Both the position numbers and the translations under genes were made by a program. 64,000 nt of DNA. Origin: Agelas oroides. Taxonomy: Eukaryota > Porifera > Demospongiae > Agelasida > Agelasidae. This document shows positions 60,488-64,000 of the stretch, piece by piece (within the stretch, counting starts at the first letter, position 1; each line of letters begins with the position of its first letter). The notes under the pieces were generated by a model. That model was given only the letters and a program-made list of their open reading frames with translations. It did no database searches and had not been told where the DNA came from. The stretch covers positions 9,287,619 to 9,351,618 of the forward strand of contig OX422193.1 of NCBI GenBank assembly GCA_949130485.1, read 5' to 3'.

Positions 60488-62988
60488 TTTTTTGATTTTT
60501 TTCTCTTTTTGTTCTACATCATAATAAACATCAACAGCACAACGACGATGACCGGCTGTGGGGGCGCTGGTGTGGCTGACCTCACCAAGAAACAGCTTCT
60601 GGCTGGGAAGGGCTTTCAGAAATGAAACTGTGCGACCTCCAAGTGAGCGAGTGGGAGGATGGTGCTGTGTGGGGGCGCTGGTGTGGGTGACCTCACCAAG
60701 AAACAGCTTCTGGCTGGGAAGGGCTTTCAGAAATGAAACTGTGCGCCCTCCAAGTGAGCGAGTGGGAGGATGGTGCTGTGTGGGGGCACTGGTGTGGGTG
60801 ACCTCAGTGTGGCAGCAAAATGAGTTCAAAGAAGGAGATTGGGGGACATCAACACAAACATAAATCAAGACAGAGAGAGAAAGGAAGGTACAAAATAAAC
60901 TACACATATAGACAACGAAATCAAACCACAGCACCATTTTTTTTTCTTTTCTTTTTTTTTCTTTTTTTTTTTTTTTGATTTTTTCTCTTTTTGTTCTACA
61001 TCATAATAAACATCAACAGCACAACGACGATGACCGGCTGTGGGGGGAGGTTGTGGCTGACCTCACCAAGAAACAGCTTCTGGCTGGGAAGGGCTTTCAG
61101 AAATGAAACTGTGCGACCTCCAAGTGAGCGACTGGGAGGATGGTGCTGTGTGGGGGCGCTGGTGTGGGTGACCTCACCAAGAAACAGCTTCTGGCTGGGA
61201 AGGGCTTTCAGAAATGAAACTGTGCGACCTTCAAGTGAGCGACTGGGAGGATGGTGCTGTGTGGGGGCGCTGGTGTGGGTGACCTCACCAAGAAACAGCT
61301 TCTGGCTGGGAAGGGCTTTCAGAAATGAAACTGTGCGCCCTCCAAGTGAGCGAGTGGGAGGATGGTGCTGTGTGGGGGCGCTGGTGTGGGTGACCTCAGT
61401 GTGGCAGCAAAATGAGTTCAAAGAAGGAGATTGGGGGACACCAACACAAACATAAATCAAGATAGAGAGAGAGGAAGGTACAAATAAACTACACATATAA
61501 CACACACAGACAACGAAATCAAACCACAGCACCATTTTTTTTTCTTTTCTTTTTTTCTTTTTTTTTTTTTTTGATTTTTTCTCTTTTTGTTCTACATCAA
61601 AATCAACATCAACAGCACAACGACGATGACTGGCTGTGGGGGCAGGTTGTGGGTGACCTCACCAAGAAACAGCTTCTGGCTGGGAAGGGCTTTCAGAAAT
61701 GAAACTGTGCGCTCTCCAAGTGAGCGACTGGGAGGATGGTGCTGTGTGGGGGGAGGTTGTGGCTGACCTCACCAAGAAACAGCTTCTGGCTGGGAAGGGC
61801 TTTCAGAAATGAAACTGTGCGACCTTCAAGTGAGCGACTGGGAGGATGGTGCTGTGTGGGGGCGCTGGTGTGGGTGACCTCACCAAGAAACAGCTTCTGG
61901 CTGGGAAGGGCTTTCAGAAATGAAACTGTGCGCCCTCCAAGTGAGCGAGTGGGAGGATGGTGCTGTGTGGGGGCGCTGGTGTGGGTGACCTCAGTGTGGC
62001 AGCAAAATGAGTTCAAAGAAGGAGATTGGGGGACACCAACACAAACATAAATCAAGACAGAGAGAGAAAGGAAGGTACAAATAAACTACACATATAGACA
62101 ACGAAATCAAACCACAGCACCATTTTTTTTTCTTTTCTTTTTTTTTCTTTTTTTTTTTTTTTGATTTTTTCTCTTTTTGTTCTACATCATAATAAACATC
62201 AACAGCACAACGACGATGACTGGCTGTGGGGGCAGGTTGTGGCTGACCTCACCAAGAAACAGCTTCTGGCTGGGAAGGGCTTTCAGAAATGAAACTGTGC
62301 GCCCTCCAAGTGAGCGACTGGGAGGATGGTGCTGTGTGGGGGCGCTGGTGTGGGTGACCTCACCAAGAAACAGCTTCTGGCTGGGAAGGGCTTTCAGAAA
62401 TGAAACTGTGCGCCCTCCAAGTGAGCGAGTGGGAGGATGGTGCTGTGTGGGGGCGCTGGTGTGGGTGACCTCAGTGTGGCAGCAAAATGAGTTCAAAGAA
62501 GGAGATTGGGGGACACCAACACAAACATAAATCAAGATAGAGAGAGAGAGGAAGGTACAAATAAACTACACATATAACACACACAGACAACGAAATCAAA
62601 CCACAGCACCATTTTTTTTTCTTTTCTTTTTTTCTTTTTTTTTTTTTTTGATTTTTTCTCTTTTTGTTCTACATCATAATAAACATCAACAGCACAACGA
62701 CGATGACCGGCTGTGGGGGCAGGTTGTGGCTGACCTCACCAAGAAACAGCTTCTGGCTGGGAAGGGCTTTCAGAAATGAAACTGTGCGCCCTCCAAGTGA
62801 GCGAGTGGGAGGATGGTGCTGTGTGGGGGCACTGGTGTGGGTGACCTCAGTGTGGCAGCAAAATGAGTTCAAAGAAGGAGATTTGGGGACATCAACACAA
62901 ACATAAATCAAGATAGAGAGAGAAAGGAAGGTACAAAATAAACTACACACACAGACAACGAAATCAAACCACAGCACCATTTTTTTTT

Positions 62989-63019
<31 letters not shown>

Positions 63020-64000
63020 GATTTTTTCTCTTTTTGTTCTACATCGTAATAAACATCAACAGCACAACGACGATGACCGGCTGTGGGGGCAGGTTGTGGC
63101 TGACCTCACCAAGAAACAGCTTCTGGCTGGGAAGGGCTTTCAGAAATGAAACTGTGCGACCTCCAAGTGAGCGAGTGGGAGGATGGTGCTGTGTGGGGGC
63201 ACTGGTGTGGGTGACCTCAGTATGGCAGCAAAATGAGTCCAAAGAAGGAGATTGGGGGACACCAACACAAACATAAATCAAGATAGAGAGAGAGAGGAAG
63301 GTACAAATAAACTACACATATAACACACACAGACAACGAAATCAAACCACAGCACCATTTTTTTTTCTTTTCTTTTTTTTTCTTTTTTTTTTTTTTGATT
63401 TTTTCTCTTTTTGTTCTACATCATAATAAACATCAACAGCACAACGACGATGACCGGCTGTGGGGGGAGGTTGTGGCTGACCTCACCAAGAAACAGCTTC
63501 TGGCTGGGAAGGGCTTTCAGAAATGAAACTGTGCGCTCTCCAAGTGAGCGACTGGGAGGATGGTGCTGTGTGGGGGCGCTGGTGTGGGTGACCTCAGTGT
63601 GGCAGCAAAATGAGTTCAAAGAAGGAGATTGGGGGACATCAACACAAACATAAATCAAGATAGAGAGAGAGAGGAAGGTACAAATAAACTACACATATAA
63701 CACACACAGACAACGAAATCAAACCACAGCACCATTTTTTTTTCTTTTCTTTTTTTTTTCTTTTTTTTTTTTTGGATTTTTTCTCTTTTTGTTCTACATC
63801 ATAATAAACATCAACAGCACAACGACGATGACCGGCTGTGGGGGCAGGGTGTGGCTGACCTCACCAAGAAACAGCTTCTGGCTGGGAAGGGCTTTCAGAA
63901 ATGAAACTGTGCACCCTCCAAGTGAGCGAGTGGGAGGATGGTGCTGTGTGGGGGCGCTGGTGTGGGTGACCTCAGTGTGGCAGCAAAATGAGTCCCAAGA
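59956..64000. repeat. Higher-order satellite: 370-600 bp units with a 111-bp inner repeat
   Basis: Nine units continue to the window edge. The anchor GTTCTACATC falls at 60511, 60993, 61589, 62179, 62666, 63036, 63413 and 63791; spacings are 482, 596, 590, 487, 370, 377 and 378. They equal about 371 plus 0, 1 or 2 times 111, because the inner block (GACCTCACCAAGAAACAGCT to GGCGCTGGTGTGGGT) is present once, twice or three times. Each unit also has a (GAGA) patch, a block CGAAATCAAACCACAGCACC and a 30-45 bp T-rich tract before GATTTTTTCTC. The first unit (59956-60510) is the most diverged. The 111-bp block stays open on both strands in steps of 37 codons, but T-tracts and stops break longer frames. 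Confidence 0.93.

Noticed and set aside
60356-63658. Repeated 80-190 codon frames on both strands of the end array
   Set aside because: They are the satellite unit read in three-base register of its 111-bp block; nothing resembles a known protein.

Overview
This is a piece of an animal nuclear genome, most likely a demosponge; Amphimedon queenslandica or a relative is my best guess. The genes are split by many short introns. There are tandem SRCR-domain receptor genes, a secreted WDGQGC/FCKQLP-type protein of a family I associate with sponges and cnidarians, a 200-N draft-assembly gap, and dense minisatellites. No bacterial or organellar features were seen. The species call is inference from gene content and texture.

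Layout: 1-4152 has no recognisable gene. 4153-7881 (-) encodes a PH-domain adaptor-like protein. 7882-13147 is intergenic with repeats. 13148-19183 (+) is a complete 12-exon MINPP1-type histidine phosphatase gene. 19878-26708 (-) is a complete 16-exon EFCAB6-like EF-hand gene. It stands head to head, 157 bp apart, with 26866-31524 (+), the first of two tandem two-SRCR membrane receptors. That gene carries a CR1/L2/Jockey-type LINE in intron 2; the second copy is 31746-34314 (+). 34670-40623 (+) is an HMG20-like HMG-box gene with a very long disordered N-terminal part. 41046-45901 (-) holds the C-terminal 16 exons of transportin-3 (TNPO3). A 200-N gap (46000-46199) follows, then the last six exons of acetyl-CoA carboxylase (46200-48574, +). 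48961-49967 (+) is a secreted-protein gene with one reading-frame break, followed by a decayed partial copy. 50245-56312 (-) is a decaying USP47-like deubiquitinase locus. 57261-64000 is mostly minisatellite, ending in a higher-order satellite of about 370-600 bp units.

The reading frame was checked across every splice junction of the main genes. The MINPP1-like (503 aa), EFCAB6-like (853 aa), two SRCR (315 and 317 aa), HMG (1430 aa) and PH (721 aa) models each splice to one uninterrupted frame. The genes look like unrelated housekeeping, signalling and surface-receptor genes rather than one pathway.

The most distinctive non-genic signal is a short fold-back element with termini close to TAGCCTCGTTCCCAGGCC. 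It occurs in more than a dozen copies, two of which have 9-bp target duplications (one exact, one with a single mismatch). One copy sits inside a tRNA-derived SINE and another touches a splice donor.
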